A stretch of DNA of 64,000 nt, from the NCBI RefSeq assembly GCF_036186745.1, contig NZ_CP108086.1, forward strand, positions 2,728,001 through 2,792,000, read 5' to 3'. Made by a program: the position numbers and the translations under genes. The DNA is from Microbispora hainanensis (lineage in GTDB: Bacteria > Actinomycetota > Actinomycetes > Streptosporangiales > Streptosporangiaceae). The notes beneath the pieces were generated by a model. That model was not told the DNA's origin and made no database searches. It was given only the letters and a program-made list of their open reading frames with translations. Positions 51,862 through 61,521 of this stretch are shown here, piece after piece; position 1 is the first letter of the stretch, and the number at the start of each line of letters is the position of its first letter.

Positions 51862-53838
51862 TCAGTCCTCGCTCTTGGCGGTGGGCAGCTTCTGCGCGAT
51901 CAGGTTCATGACGGAGTCGTCGGTCAGCGTGGTGACGTCGCCGAGCGAACGGTTCTCCGCCACGTCGCGCAGCAGGCGGCGCATGATCTTGCCGGAGCGG
52001 GTCTTCGGCAGCTCGGGCACGACCAGGATCTGCCGCGGCTTGGCGATCGGGCCGAGCGTCTTGGACACGTGGGCGCGCAGCTCGGCCGCGATGTCGTCGC
52101 TCTCCTCCGCGGTGCCGCGCAGGATCACGAAGGCCACGATGGCCTGGGTGGTCACCGGGTCGGTGGCGCCCACGACGGCCGCCTCGGCCACCTTCGGGTG
52201 GCTGACGAGCGCGCTCTCGACCTCGGTCGTGGAGATGTTGTGTCCCGAGACGAGCATGACGTCGTCCACGCGGCCGAGCAGCCACAGGTCGCCGTCCTCG
52301 TCGCGCTTGGCGCCGTCGCCGGGGAAGTACATCCCGTCGAACCGCGACCAGTAGGTGTCGATGTAGCGCTTGTCGTCGCCCCAGATGGTCCGGAGCATGG
52401 ACGGCCACGGCTCGCGGACCACGAGGAAACCGCCACCGCCGTTCGGCACCGAGTTGCCCTGGTCGTCGACCACGTCGGCCGCGATGCCGGGCAGCGGCTG
52501 CATGGCGGCGCCGGGCTTGGCGGCCGTGACGCCCGGGAGCGGGCTGATCATGATGCCGCCGGTCTCCGTCTGCCACCACGTGTCCACGACGGGGCAGCGG
52601 TTGGCGCCGATGTGCTCGCGATACCAGACGTACGCCTCGGGGTTGATGGGCTCGCCGACCGACCCGAGCACCCGCAGGGACGACATGTCGTACTTCGCGG
52701 GGATGTCGTCGCCCCACTTCATGAACGTACGGATCGCGGTGGGGGCGGTGTAGAGGATCGTGACCTTGTACTTCTGCACGATCTCCCAGAAACGGCCGCG
52801 GTGCGGGGTGTCCGGGGTGCCCTCGTAGATCACGCTGGTCGCGCCGTTGGCGAGCGGGCCGTACACGATGTACGAGTGCCCGGTCACCCAGCCGATGTCG
52901 GCGGTGCACCAGTAGATGTCGCTGTCGGGCTTGAGGTCGAAGACCGCGTGGTGGGTCCAGGCGACCTGGGTGAGGTAGCCGCCGGTGGTGTGCAGGATGC
53001 CCTTCGGCTTCCCGGTGGTGCCGCTGGTGTAGAGGATGTACAGCGGGTCTTCGGCGTCGTGCGGCACCGGCTCGTGCTCGGCGGGCTGACGGTCCACGAG
53101 GTCGTGCCACCAGATGTCCCGCTCGGTGACCGCGACGTCCTGACCGGTCCTGCGTACGACGAGGACGTGCTCGACGCCGGGGCACTCGGCGACCGCCTCG
53201 TCGACCGTCGGCTTGAGCGCGCTGGGCGCGCCGCGGCGGAAGCCGCCGTCGGCCGTGACGACGACCTTCGCGTCCGCGTCGTGGATGCGGCTCTTGAGAG
53301 CGGAGGAGGAGAAGCCGCCGAAGACCACCGAGTGGATCGCCCCGATCCTGGCGCAGGCCAGCAGGGTGATCGGCAGCTCGGGGATCATCGGCATGTAGAC
53401 CGCGACCCTGTCGCCCTTGCCCACCCCCAGCTCCTGCAGGGCATTGGCGGCCTTCGCGACCTCCTTCTGCAGGTCGGCGTAGGTGATCGTGCGGCTGTCG
53501 CCCTCGGGCTCGCCCTCCCAGTAGTAGGCGACCTTGTCGCCACGGCCGGCCTCGACGTGCCGGTCGACGCAGTTGTAGGCGACGTTCAGCTTGCCGCCGA
53601 TGAACCACTTGGCGAAGGGCGGCTTCCACTCAAGGGTGGTGTCCCAGCGCTCCGCCCACGTCAGCCGCTCCGCGGCGCGCTCCCAGAAGGCGAGCCGGTC
53701 CTGTGCGGCCTCCTCGTAGGCGTCCGCTTTGACGTTCGCGGCCGACGCCAGGTCCGCCGGGGGCTCGAACCGGCGCGTCTCGCTCAGCAGGTTCGACAGC
53801 GTCTCCTGGGTTTCCTGACCGGGGGTCTCGGTGGCCAC
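51862..53838 (-). CDS. acs: Acetyl-CoA synthetase
   Basis: The GTG at 53838 is chosen because AAGGAG lies just upstream. The 658-residue protein has the adenylate-forming motif [24 protein letters not shown], and the C-terminal [15 protein letters not shown] containing the lysine acetylated in regulation. It activates acetate to acetyl-CoA. It diverges from the Fic-like gene; the 261-base gap should hold both promoters. Confidence 0.95.
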   Translation of the reverse strand: MATETPGQETQETLSNLLSETRRFEPPADLASAANVKADAYEEAAQDRLAFWERAAERLTWAERWDTTLEWKPPFAKWFIGGKLNVAYNCVDRHVEAGRGDKVAYYWEGEPEGDSRTITYADLQKEVAKAANALQELGVGKGDRVAVYMPMIPELPITLLACARIGAIHSVVFGGFSSSALKSRIHDADAKVVVTADGGFRRGAPSALKPTVDEAVAECPGVEHVLVVRRTGQDVAVTERDIWWHDLVDRQPAEHEPVPHDAEDPLYILYTSGTTGKPKGILHTTGGYLTQVAWTHHAVFDLKPDSDIYWCTADIGWVTGHSYIVYGPLANGATSVIYEGTPDTPHRGRFWEIVQKYKVTILYTAPTAIRTFMKWGDDIPAKYDMSSLRVLGSVGEPINPEAYVWYREHIGANRCPVVDTWWQTETGGIMISPLPGVTAAKPGAAMQPLPGIAADVVDDQGNSVPNGGGGFLVVREPWPSMLRTIWGDDKRYIDTYWSRFDGMYFPGDGAKRDEDGDLWLLGRVDDVMLVSGHNISTTEVESALVSHPKVAEAAVVGATDPVTTQAIVAFVILRGTAEESDDIAAELRAHVSKTLGPIAKPRQILVVPELPKTRSGKIMRRLLRDVAENRSLGDVTTLTDDSVMNLIAQKLPTAKSED

Positions 53839-54099
53839 TCCGTACTCCTTCGTAGCTTCTAAAAGGTTGTCTCTCGTTCGGCCGCCTCGGCCAAGCTGGG
53901 GTATGTCGTGTCCCACTTCACCAGGCGAGCGGTGTGAAGTACAAGTAATCGGGGTGGGGGCGTTTTGTCTGGTTACCGCCTATAACCTGCCAACTTATCG
54001 ATAGGCGACAAACTGGCCGAGACCGGCGTCGCCTTCGTGCGCTGAACGGCCGCACCTCTTCGGCGAACGACCCCCTACCGGCGGGTATGGTCGGAGGCT

Positions 54100-54873
54100 G
54101 TGAGCGATCCCCTGGCCGTGATCGCCGGGCTGCCCGGCGTGCCCGAGGCCGTACAGGAGGCACGAGAGGCCGTCGACCGGCTCTACCGGCACCGGGTGCT
54201 GCGCCGGCGCGGACCCGAGGTGTCGGCCGAGTCGGCGCTGCGTGGCGCGCGCGCCTCCGCCGCGATCGAGGGCGTCGACGTGCCGCTGGAGCCGCTGCGC
54301 ATGGGCGAGGTGACCGATCCCGTCGTACAGGGTGCGCTGCGTGCCTCGGCCGAGCTCGGCCGGCTGGCCCCCACGTGGCGTTCGGCGCCGCGGCAGGTCC
54401 TCGCCCGGCTGCACGCGCTGGCGGCGGCGGGGCTGACCGCCGACCCCGGCAGGCCCAGGACCGCGCCCACGACCGCAGATCCGCTCGGGCTCGGCCCGGC
54501 GCCCGGGCCGGAGGAGACCGCGGCCCGCATGTCGGCACTCGCCGGGCTGGTCACGAATTCCACCGCGCCCGCTCTCGTGCTCGCCGCGATCGTGCACGCG
54601 GAGCTGGTGGTGCTGCGCCCGTTCGGCGTGGCCGACGGCCTGGTCGCCCGCGCCGCCGAGCGGCTCACGCTGGTGGAACTCGGCCTCGATCCCAAGTCGC
54701 TCGCCGTGGTGGAGGTGGGCCACGCCGACCTCGGCGACGCGTACGCCGAGGGCCTCAGGGCCTACCTCAAGGGCACGGGGGAGGGCGTCGGCACCTGGGT
54801 GAGGCACTGCGCCTCGGCGGTCGTCCACGGCGTCCGCGAGACGACGGCGATCTGCGAGGCCATGTCCCGCTGA
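54100..54873 (+). CDS. Fic-fold protein with a degenerate active site
   Basis: The 257-residue protein has a Fic-like N-terminal region (ARASAAIEGVDVPLEPL) and a helix pair around VLAAIVHAELVVLRPFGVAD followed by GLVARAAERL. This occupies the position of the HxFx(D/E)GNGRxxR motif, but the histidine and GNGR are not retained. Catalytic AMP transfer is therefore unlikely. It precedes the Ssd/Tad locus. The assignment depends on motif position. Confidence 0.6.
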   Translation: MSDPLAVIAGLPGVPEAVQEAREAVDRLYRHRVLRRRGPEVSAESALRGARASAAIEGVDVPLEPLRMGEVTDPVVQGALRASAELGRLAPTWRSAPRQVLARLHALAAAGLTADPGRPRTAPTTADPLGLGPAPGPEETAARMSALAGLVTNSTAPALVLAAIVHAELVVLRPFGVADGLVARAAERLTLVELGLDPKSLAVVEVGHADLGDAYAEGLRAYLKGTGEGVGTWVRHCASAVVHGVRETTAICEAMSR

Positions 54874-55666
54874 TCCGCCCCTGTCCCGTACGGCCGCCGC
54901 GTACGGCGGGCACATGGCGGGCCGCGTGGCCGACCGGCGCGGTGGGTGTTCGCGGGGGTGATGGCGCGGTGCCGGGTTCGCGGTTGTGGCGGTGTGGTGG
55001 GCGGCTGCTGGAGGCGGCGGTTCACCGCTGGTGTCGCGAGGCCGCTTGGGGCACGGTAGGCGTTCGCAGCGGTGCTGAGGCAGTGCCTGGTTCGTGGTCG
55101 CGGCGGTGCGGGGGGCGGCTGCTGGACCGGTGCTGCGTCGGGGCCTCGCCCTGGCGTACGGGGGTCGTGATGCGCACGCGGTGCGGACAAAGCGGACGGC
55201 GTCCCTGGTGTGGAACGCCGTCGCCGGTACGTGTCACCGGGCTACCAAGCGTGCACCTGATCTGTCGGAGCGGGTCAAGCCCGTCTCGACACGCCTCCCG
55301 CGGCTGGTCGCGCGTGGGTACCCGATGTCGTACACGAACCCGCAGGTCCGTAATCCCTTTTTACGTCCGTTTCCCCGGGATGGAAACCCCTAGGTCCAAG
55401 AGCTTTACGCGTCACCTTGGTCATTCCTGTATTTCTGTCCACATTCATACCGTTTGTCGCATACCAAGGGGTGAACGGTGACTCCTTGTGGCCGGTCCCC
55501 ACACGCGTTGCGACCGCACCTGTCGACCTGACGCGCTGACTGTGGGAAAAATTTTTACTCAGACCGGCGAGGACCTCGACGTACCTCTCGTGATCAGGCA
55601 GCATACGGTGTGTCTCCATCCGGAATGACGTGGCTTGAGGGGGTTCGAACCCTTGCCATGTCCTGG
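54874..55666. repeat. Long intergenic region with two imperfect copies of a ~100-bp unit
   Basis: Two blocks near 54960-55040 and 55075-55145 share GGTTCGCGGT/GTTGTGGCGG and GGGCGGCTGCTGGA at corresponding positions, about 112 bases apart. A minus-strand frame across them codes two similar peptides (QQPPPAPPRPRTRH and QQPPTTPPQPRTRH), but it has no convincing start. The rest of the 793 bases holds no gene. Confidence 0.6.
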
Positions 55667-55694
55667 TTACTTGTTTAAAGCTTTCTTGTAATAC
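55667..55694 (+). promoter_or_regulatory. Candidate promoter of the 6C RNA
   Basis: TTACTT (55667-55672), a 16-base spacer and TAATAC (55689-55694) precede the RNA. The start would be about 55700, near the base of its first hairpin. Confidence 0.6.
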
Positions 55695-55698
55695 GGGA

Positions 55699-55775
55699 CC
55701 GGCTCTACCCCCCCAGAGCCGGACCGCAAGGCGACCCCCGCTCTCCCCCCCCGGCGGGGGTCGCCCTTTTTCTCG
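55699..55775 (+). ncRNA. 6C small RNA
   Basis: Two GC-rich hairpins are visible. The first is CCGGCTCT/AGAGCCGG with a loop of seven C (55708-55714). The second is GGCGACCCCCG/CGGGGGTCGCC with a loop containing a run of C, followed by TTTTT. This is the actinobacterial 6C RNA: conserved position upstream of the ssd gene and C-rich loops that, in mycobacteria, pair with GG-rich mRNA sites. The second hairpin with the T-run also acts as its terminator. Confidence 0.9.
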
Positions 55776-55936
55776 ACCCCGTCCATGGTCTATAGCGGAC
55801 GACCCGAACTGCCCCGGTCCTGTCCACAGGCCGGGCTTCGTCCACAGAACGGCGTTCGCTCGCCCGGGCCGGTCGCGGCCTCTCGCATCGTGGTCCTCCC
55901 AACCGCCGAGTCGTCCCGGACGACAGGGAGACGCCG

Positions 55937-57106
55937 ATGCCACGCCCACTGGCCATAACCGACGATCAGGAACTTCTCGACGATCTGCTCCGCATCGCCG
56001 CCGCCGCGGGCGTCGAACTCGACGTCGCCCACGCGGCCGCCCAGGCCCGCCCGCACTGGATGAGGGCCCCGCTGGTCGTGGTCGGTGGCGACCTGGCCGA
56101 CGATCTCGCCGCCACGGGTCCGCCACCCCGGCAGAACGTGGTGGTCGTGACGCGGGCGGCCGACGACCCCGACATGTGGCGCAGATGCGTCGCGGTCGGG
56201 GCGCACACCGTGCTGGAGCTGCCCGAGGCCGAACGGCTTCTCGTGGAGGAGTTCGGCGACGCCGCCGAGCCCGTGACCAGGGCCGGCACGGTCTTGTGCG
56301 TCGTGGGAGGGAAGGGCGGAGCCGGTGCCACAGTCCTCGCGTCCTCCCTCGCGCTGACGGCGTCCCGCGGCGGGCTGCGCACACTCCTCGTCGACGCCGA
56401 CCCGCTCGGCGGCGGCGTCGACGTGCTGCTCGGTCAGGAGGAGGCCCAGGGTGCCCGCTGGCCCGACGTCGTCGGGAGGGAAGGCAGGGTGAGCTTCGCC
56501 GCCCTTCAGGAGGCGCTGCCCACCTTCGGGGAGCTCACGGTGTTGTCGGCGCATCGCGGTGAGCCGGTGCGCATACCCCGGGAGGCGATGCGTGTCGTGC
56601 TCGACGCCGCGCAGCGCGGCTGCGACCTGATCGTGGTCGATTTGCCCCGCAATCTCGGCGAAGGCGAGGCCGAGGCGCTCGCCCGGGCCGCCGCGACGAT
56701 CGTCGTCGTTCCCGCGGACCTGCGCGGAGCGCTCGCGGCGGCTCAGACGGTGACGCTGCTCCGGCCGGGGACCGGCGACCTGCGCCTGGTGATGCGCGCC
56801 GGGGCGCTCGATCCCGAGGTCGTCGCGGCCTCTCTGTCCGTCCCGTGCGTCGGTGTGCTCCCGGAGGTGCGCGGGCTCGTGGAGACGCTCGATCGGGGAG
56901 ATCCGCCGCCACTGCGCCGCTCTCCGCTGGGCCGCTTCTGCGCCGAACTGCTCGACTCCCTCCTCGCCGGGTCTTCCTCACCCGACCCGGCCGACCCGGC
57001 CGACCGGGCCGACCGGGCCGAGCGGGCCGGCCGGGTCCGCCGAAGTGACCGGAGCCATCGGACCGACCAGAGCGGTCGGCCGTTCACCGGGGCGGGCGGC
57101 TCATGA
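55937..57106 (+). CDS. ssd: Septum site-determining protein Ssd (CpaE-like)
   Basis: The 389-residue protein has an N-terminal receiver-like region (LLDDLLRIAAAAGVELDVAH) and a CpaE/MinD P-loop domain with CVVGGKGGAGATVLASSLAL and VDADPLGGGVDVL. The C-terminal tail (about 345-389) is charged and repetitive (DPADPADRADRAERA). The mycobacterial homolog Rv3660c affects septum placement and stress responses. It overlaps tadA (ATGA). Confidence 0.88.
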   Translation: MPRPLAITDDQELLDDLLRIAAAAGVELDVAHAAAQARPHWMRAPLVVVGGDLADDLAATGPPPRQNVVVVTRAADDPDMWRRCVAVGAHTVLELPEAERLLVEEFGDAAEPVTRAGTVLCVVGGKGGAGATVLASSLALTASRGGLRTLLVDADPLGGGVDVLLGQEEAQGARWPDVVGREGRVSFAALQEALPTFGELTVLSAHRGEPVRIPREAMRVVLDAAQRGCDLIVVDLPRNLGEGEAEALARAAATIVVVPADLRGALAAAQTVTLLRPGTGDLRLVMRAGALDPEVVAASLSVPCVGVLPEVRGLVETLDRGDPPPLRRSPLGRFCAELLDSLLAGSSSPDPADPADRADRAERAGRVRRSDRSHRTDQSGRPFTGAGGS

Positions 57107-58311
57107 CCCGTGAAGGCCCCGTGACCGTTCCCGGAGTCGCCGCCGATCTCGTTGAGGCGGTGCGCGTACGGCTCTCGCAGACCGGTGCCGCCCCCACCGC
57201 GGCCCAGGTGGCGGCGGCCCTGCGCGCGGAGCGGGCCGTGCTCGGCGACGCCGAGGTCCTCGCCGTCGCCCGAAAGCTGCGCGCTCATCTCATCGGCGCG
57301 GGCCCGCTCGAAGCCCTGCTGGCCGAGCCGGGTGTCACGGACATCCTGGTCAACGGGCCGCGCGAGGTGTGGGTGGACGACGGGGACGGCCTGCGCAGGA
57401 CGAGCGTGACGTTTCCGGGAGACGACGAGGTCCGCAGGCTCGCCCAGCGCCTGGCCGCGGCTGCCGGACGCCGTCTCGACGACGCGTGCCCTTATGTGGA
57501 CGCCCGGCTCGCGGGCGGCGTGCGCCTGCATGCGGTGCTCCCGCCGATCGCGGCCGAGGGAACCTGCCTGTCCCTGCGGCTGCCGTCACGGCGGGCGTTC
57601 ACGGTGGAAGAACTCGCCGCGGAGGGCGGAGCCGCCGTGCTCCGCGCGATCATGGCGGCCCGGCTGGCATTCCTGGTCACGGGCGGCACCGGCACAGGAA
57701 AAACAACGATGTTGAGCGCCATGCTCTCACTCGCCGGCCCGGCGGAGCGTCTGCTGCTGGTCGAGGACTCCGCCGAGCTGCAGCCCGTGCACCCGCACGT
57801 CGTACGGCTGGAGGCACGGCCGCCGAACCTGGAAGGCGCGGGCGGGGTCGGGCTGCGCGATCTCGTACGGCAGGCCCTCCGGATGCGGCCCGATCGCCTC
57901 GTCGTGGGCGAGGTGCGAGGAGCCGAGGTTGTCGATCTCCTTGCCGCCCTCAACACGGGCCACGAGGGAGGCTGCGGCACGCTGCACGCGAACAACGCCG
58001 CCGACGTGCCCGCGAGGCTGGAGGCTCTGGCCTGTGCGGCCGGGCTGTCGCGGGAGGCGGTGCACAGTCAGATCGCCGCCGCGCTCGATCTCGTCATCCA
58101 CCTCGCGCGGGAGGCCGGGGGAGGCCGCCGCCGCGTCGCCGAGATCTGCGTGCTCGAACGCGGCCCGTCCGGCCTGGTGACCGCGGCTCCGGCCCTGACC
58201 TTCGATCCGGACGGCCGGGCACGCCGGGGCCCGTCTTTCGAGACGTTGCGCGCACGCTGCCCGTCCTTCGAGGCGGTGGGAGCGCGCTGCCCGGCCTCGT
58301 GGCCGTCATGA
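57103..58311 (+). CDS. TadA-family ATPase of the conserved Tad locus
   Basis: The 402-residue ATPase has Walker A VTGGTGTGKTTMLSAML, the Glu-bearing LLVEDSAELQPVHP, RPDRLVVGEVRGAEV and GGCGTLHANNAAD. It is clearly distinct from the accessory-locus TadA at 1814 (different length and motif variants). It corresponds to Rv3659c by synteny. Its last codons overlap the TadB-like start. Confidence 0.92.
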   Translation: MTREGPVTVPGVAADLVEAVRVRLSQTGAAPTAAQVAAALRAERAVLGDAEVLAVARKLRAHLIGAGPLEALLAEPGVTDILVNGPREVWVDDGDGLRRTSVTFPGDDEVRRLAQRLAAAAGRRLDDACPYVDARLAGGVRLHAVLPPIAAEGTCLSLRLPSRRAFTVEELAAEGGAAVLRAIMAARLAFLVTGGTGTGKTTMLSAMLSLAGPAERLLLVEDSAELQPVHPHVVRLEARPPNLEGAGGVGLRDLVRQALRMRPDRLVVGEVRGAEVVDLLAALNTGHEGGCGTLHANNAADVPARLEALACAAGLSREAVHSQIAAALDLVIHLAREAGGGRRRVAEICVLERGPSGLVTAAPALTFDPDGRARRGPSFETLRARCPSFEAVGARCPASWPS

Positions 58312-59048
58312 CGCCGCCGGGCGGGCTGGTCCCGGCACTGGTCGCGATGCTCGCCGCCGCCCTCGCCGCCTGGGAGTGGACCGGGCCGGACGCCGGGACG
58401 ACACGGCTGACGTCGCTCACACGGAGACGGCGGCCAAGGGATATGCGCGGGTTCTGGACCGCGCTCACCCGCCGCCCACGGCCGGGGGCGACGGCGGCGG
58501 CCTGGCGCGCGGCGTCCATCGAGCTGTGCCAGAGCCTGGCAGCCGAGCTGTCGGCGGGCAGGACTCCGGGAGACGCCCTCGCGCGGGCGGTCTCCTCGGT
58601 CGACCCACCCGACCCGGCGGCGCTCGCCCCGGTGGTCGCCGCCGCCCGGGACGGCGGGGATGTCGCCCAGGCGCTGCTGAACGCCGCTCCCGCCCGCGGC
58701 GGCGAGGGCCTGGCCCGGCTGGCCGCGTGCTGGCGGGTGAGCGTGGCCGTGGGCGGAGGCCTTACCGCACTGGTGGAACGGGTGTGCGCGTCTCTTCGGG
58801 AAGCACAGGCTCATCGGGAGGAGGTCGCCGCCCAGCTTTCCGGCCCCCGGGCGACCGCCCGGATGCTGGCGGGCCTGCCCGTGCTCGGCCTGCTGATGGC
58901 CGCCGGGCTCGGCATGGATCCGCTGGCGTTCCTGTTCGGCGGCCCGGCGGGGTTCGTCTGCCTGGCCGTGGGGCTCGCCCTCGACGCCGCCGGCGTCTGG
59001 TGGACCCACAGGCTCGTCACCCGGGCGGAGGAGCTGACGCTGCCGTGA
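58308..59048 (+). CDS. TadB-like membrane protein of the conserved Tad locus
   Basis: The 246-residue protein has an N-terminal membrane helix (about 5-22) and a central T2SSF helical domain (ELCQSLAAELSAGRTPGDAL). Two C-terminal helices flank FLFGGPAGFVCLAVGLALDA. It forms the platform with the TadC-like protein. Confidence 0.82.
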   Translation: MTPPGGLVPALVAMLAAALAAWEWTGPDAGTTRLTSLTRRRRPRDMRGFWTALTRRPRPGATAAAWRAASIELCQSLAAELSAGRTPGDALARAVSSVDPPDPAALAPVVAAARDGGDVAQALLNAAPARGGEGLARLAACWRVSVAVGGGLTALVERVCASLREAQAHREEVAAQLSGPRATARMLAGLPVLGLLMAAGLGMDPLAFLFGGPAGFVCLAVGLALDAAGVWWTHRLVTRAEELTLP

Positions 59049-59090
59049 ACGACGGCCCCGCACGGTTGTCTGCTGAGGAGGGAGCGGGAC

Positions 59091-59846
59091 ATGATCGCTG
59101 TACTGGCCGGGCTCCTGACCACGCTGGCCATGCTGACGTGGCCGGTTGCCCGTTCGCCGGCGGCGCGGCTGAACTCCATCGTTTCGACGGCGGCGTCGGA
59201 GACGCCGGTAAGGGGGTCACCAGGCCCCGGGTCGATGAGCGAGAGCGCGGCACGCCGGGGGATGGCCGTCGCGGCGCCCGTGGGGGTCGCGCTGTTCCTG
59301 TTTCTCGGCGGCCTGATGGGGGCGTGCGCGGGGACGGTGGCGGCCATCGGCCTGTTCGTCGCCGTCCGCAGGCGGGAGCCGGCCGAGGTCAGGCGCCGCA
59401 GAGAGCGCATGGGGGCCGACCTTCCGTTCGCCGTCGATTTGATCGTCGCCTGTCTCCGGGCGGGACAGCCGATGAGCGGGGCCGTCGAGACGACCGCCGT
59501 CGCGATCGCGGGCCCGGTGGGCGAGCGCCTCTCGTGGGTGGGGGCTCAGATGCGCCTGGGCGCGCCTCCCGAGGAGGCGTGGGCCGCGCTGTCCGATGAG
59601 CCGGCGCTCGGGGCTCTGGCCAGAACGATGATCAGGGCCGCCCAGAGCGGCGCGCCGGTCGCCGACGTCCTCACCCGGCTCGCCGACGATGCCCGGCGTA
59701 CGGCTCAGGCGACGGCGTCGGCCGCGGCGCGGAGGGTGGGCGTCCACGCCGTCGCGCCGCTCGGGCTCTGCTTCCTGCCGGCCTTCGTCTTCCTGGGGAT
59801 CGTCCCCATGGTCGCGGGCCTGGCGGGCCAGATCCTCCTGCCGTGA
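59091..59846 (+). CDS. TadC-like membrane protein of the conserved Tad locus
   Basis: The ATG at 59091 follows GGAGGGAG. The 251-residue product has an N-terminal membrane helix, a second pair near 60-90, the T2SSF stretch FAVDLIVACLRAGQPMSGAV, and a C-terminal helix ending in PMVAGLAGQILLP. About 290 bases separate it from the pilin-like gene; they contain no gene I can support and should include the next promoter. Confidence 0.82.
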   Translation: MIAVLAGLLTTLAMLTWPVARSPAARLNSIVSTAASETPVRGSPGPGSMSESAARRGMAVAAPVGVALFLFLGGLMGACAGTVAAIGLFVAVRRREPAEVRRRRERMGADLPFAVDLIVACLRAGQPMSGAVETTAVAIAGPVGERLSWVGAQMRLGAPPEEAWAALSDEPALGALARTMIRAAQSGAPVADVLTRLADDARRTAQATASAAARRVGVHAVAPLGLCFLPAFVFLGIVPMVAGLAGQILLP

Positions 59847-60133
59847 GCGACAGGCCGGTTCCTCCTCCTGTGAACAAGGGGCAGAGCTCCTGCCGTGAAC
59901 AGCCTGTGGACAACTTCATCCACACCTGTGGACAGCGAGCGGAGCAAATGACCCAAGAGCTCACCATTCGCTAGTCGTCTCTCCATATTCGGGGGTGCTG
60001 TCGTTGTGGACAACTACGGCTGCGGCGTTCTTGTCCACAGAACCGTGCTCGGTCCGAATTCGGCCATGCGCGATCCCGCAGTCTGACCCCAGCACGGGCG
60101 GAGTGGCCGCCCCGAGCGGGATCAGGAGGACCG

Positions 60134-60811
60134 ATGAGCAAGCACGCCGCGACCGGCCGGAGGAGCCAGACGGGCACGACCCTCCGGCGGCGAGACAGTG
60201 GCGCTGTGGGTCGTCACAGGGCGCGGCCGGCACGATGGGCGGTGCTCGTGCGCTCCGCACGAAGGGCACTGCTCGGCCGCTCCGGGCCCACATCCGCGTT
60301 CAGTCGCCCCGGGCGCGCGCCCGTGCTCAGGCGCGTCGTCCGCTCTGGGCGCACGTTCCTGTCCACCCGCTTCAGCCGCACGTCCGCGTTCACCCGCTTC
60401 GGCTGCCCCGGGCGCATATCCGCGCTCACGGGCGTCGTCTCGGCGCGTATGTCCGTGCTCACCAGCTTGGGCCGGTCCGGACGTACGTCCCTGTTCACAG
60501 GCTTCGGCCGTTGGGCGGGATTCGGCCGGCTCCGGAACGCCGTGCGAGCGATGGGTGGCGTCTCGCGGAGGTCGTACGCCGCGCTGCGGCGATCGGTCGC
60601 CACGGCCTCGCGCCGTGCTCGGGAGCTGTCCGTTCAGTGGGCGGTGCAGGCCCGGACGAGGGCCGACGCGGGCATGTCCACGGCGGAGTACGCCGTCGGC
60701 ACGATAGCCGCCTGCGGGTTCGCCGCACTGCTCTGGAAGGTGGTCACCAGTGCCGAGGTGAGGTCGATGCTCGCCGCGCTCATCCAGAAGGCGCTGAAGC
60801 TGGCCGCCTGA
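60134..60811 (+). CDS. DUF4244 pilin-like protein with an expanded repetitive N terminus
   Basis: The C-terminal 45 residues (MSTAEYAVGTIAACGFAALL and following) match the DUF4244/Flp-pilin-like family, which is normally 60-90 residues long. Here a strong AGGAGG before ATG 60134 gives 225 residues. Residues about 40-135 are a basic array of 11-12 residue units such as GRTSLFTGFG, RTSAFTRFG and RMSVLTSLG. An in-frame ATG at 60551 would give an 86-residue product of normal size. The helix is presumably the membrane/pilin core. Confidence 0.75.
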   Translation: MSKHAATGRRSQTGTTLRRRDSGAVGRHRARPARWAVLVRSARRALLGRSGPTSAFSRPGRAPVLRRVVRSGRTFLSTRFSRTSAFTRFGCPGRISALTGVVSARMSVLTSLGRSGRTSLFTGFGRWAGFGRLRNAVRAMGGVSRRSYAALRRSVATASRRARELSVQWAVQARTRADAGMSTAEYAVGTIAACGFAALLWKVVTSAEVRSMLAALIQKALKLAA

Positions 60812-60822
60812 GTCTTCCGGCG

Positions 60823-61458
60823 ATGCGCTGCTGTGCGTGGCTGCCGCGACGCCGTGTGGCGGACGTGCGGCTCTGGCGGAGGCTCCGGCGGGATCGTTGG
60901 GCGACTCGGCCTGGGTCACGGAGGCTTCGTAGCGCAGCCAGAGGGTCGGTGACGGCGGAGACCGCTGTCGCGCTTCCGGCCCTCGTGCTGGTGCTGACCG
61001 CCGCACTGTGGGTGGTGGCGATCGTGGGCGCGCAACTGCGATGTGTCGACGCGGCCCGGGCCGGCGCACGGGCGGCGGCGCGCGGAGAGGTGGCCGAAGA
61101 GGTGCGCGAGGCAGTCCTGCGACTGGCTCCGGAGGGCGCCACGGTGACGATTCGCGTGGGGGCGGACACCACCCGGGTCGAGGTCGTGGCGACCGTCCGG
61201 CCGCCTTTCAGGACGCCGCTCCCGCCGGCTCGCCTCCGGGCCGCCGCTGTCTCGAGCACCGAACCCGGCGTTCTTCCGCCGCTGTCCGCGCCCGCGCGGG
61301 TGACCCGGTCTCCGGGCTTCCGGGAAGACCTGGCCGCTCCGAGACCAGGCGTACGCGACCGACCAGGCGCGACCGACCAGGCATGCGCGGCTGACGGGGC
61401 GAACGCGGATGACGAAGCGGCGGCGAAGCCACAAGAACGCAGCCGAGAGCGGCCCTGA
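60823..61458 (+). CDS. TadE-family pseudopilin-like protein
   Basis: The 211-residue product begins at ATG 60823, 11 bases after the pilin-like gene. After a basic leader it has a single helix in SVTAETAVALPALVLVLTAA, the TadE signature, then an extracytoplasmic beta-rich domain (ATVTIRVGADTTRVEV) and a Pro/Arg-rich tail. The tail (about 140-211) is low complexity. It corresponds to Rv3655c. Confidence 0.8.
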   Translation: MRCCAWLPRRRVADVRLWRRLRRDRWATRPGSRRLRSAARGSVTAETAVALPALVLVLTAALWVVAIVGAQLRCVDAARAGARAAARGEVAEEVREAVLRLAPEGATVTIRVGADTTRVEVVATVRPPFRTPLPPARLRAAAVSSTEPGVLPPLSAPARVTRSPGFREDLAAPRPGVRDRPGATDQACAADGANADDEAAAKPQERSRERP

Positions 61459-61521
61459 GTCCGCAGGAACCGACTCAAGGATCGGCTCACCATGCACTCG
61501 GCGCGAATACAAGACCACGTG

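Noticed and set aside
51583-53862. A 759-codon plus-strand frame
   Set aside because: It is antisense to acs, which has all expected motifs on the other strand.
55635-55665. A tRNA-like GGTTCGAACC segment upstream of the 6C RNA
   Set aside because: No acceptor or anticodon arm can be built around it; only the T-loop-like decamer matches by chance.
59995-61458. A 487-codon frame covering the pilin-like gene and TadE-like gene
   Set aside because: Only the part from 60823 is TadE-like; the rest overlaps the pilin-like gene in another frame.
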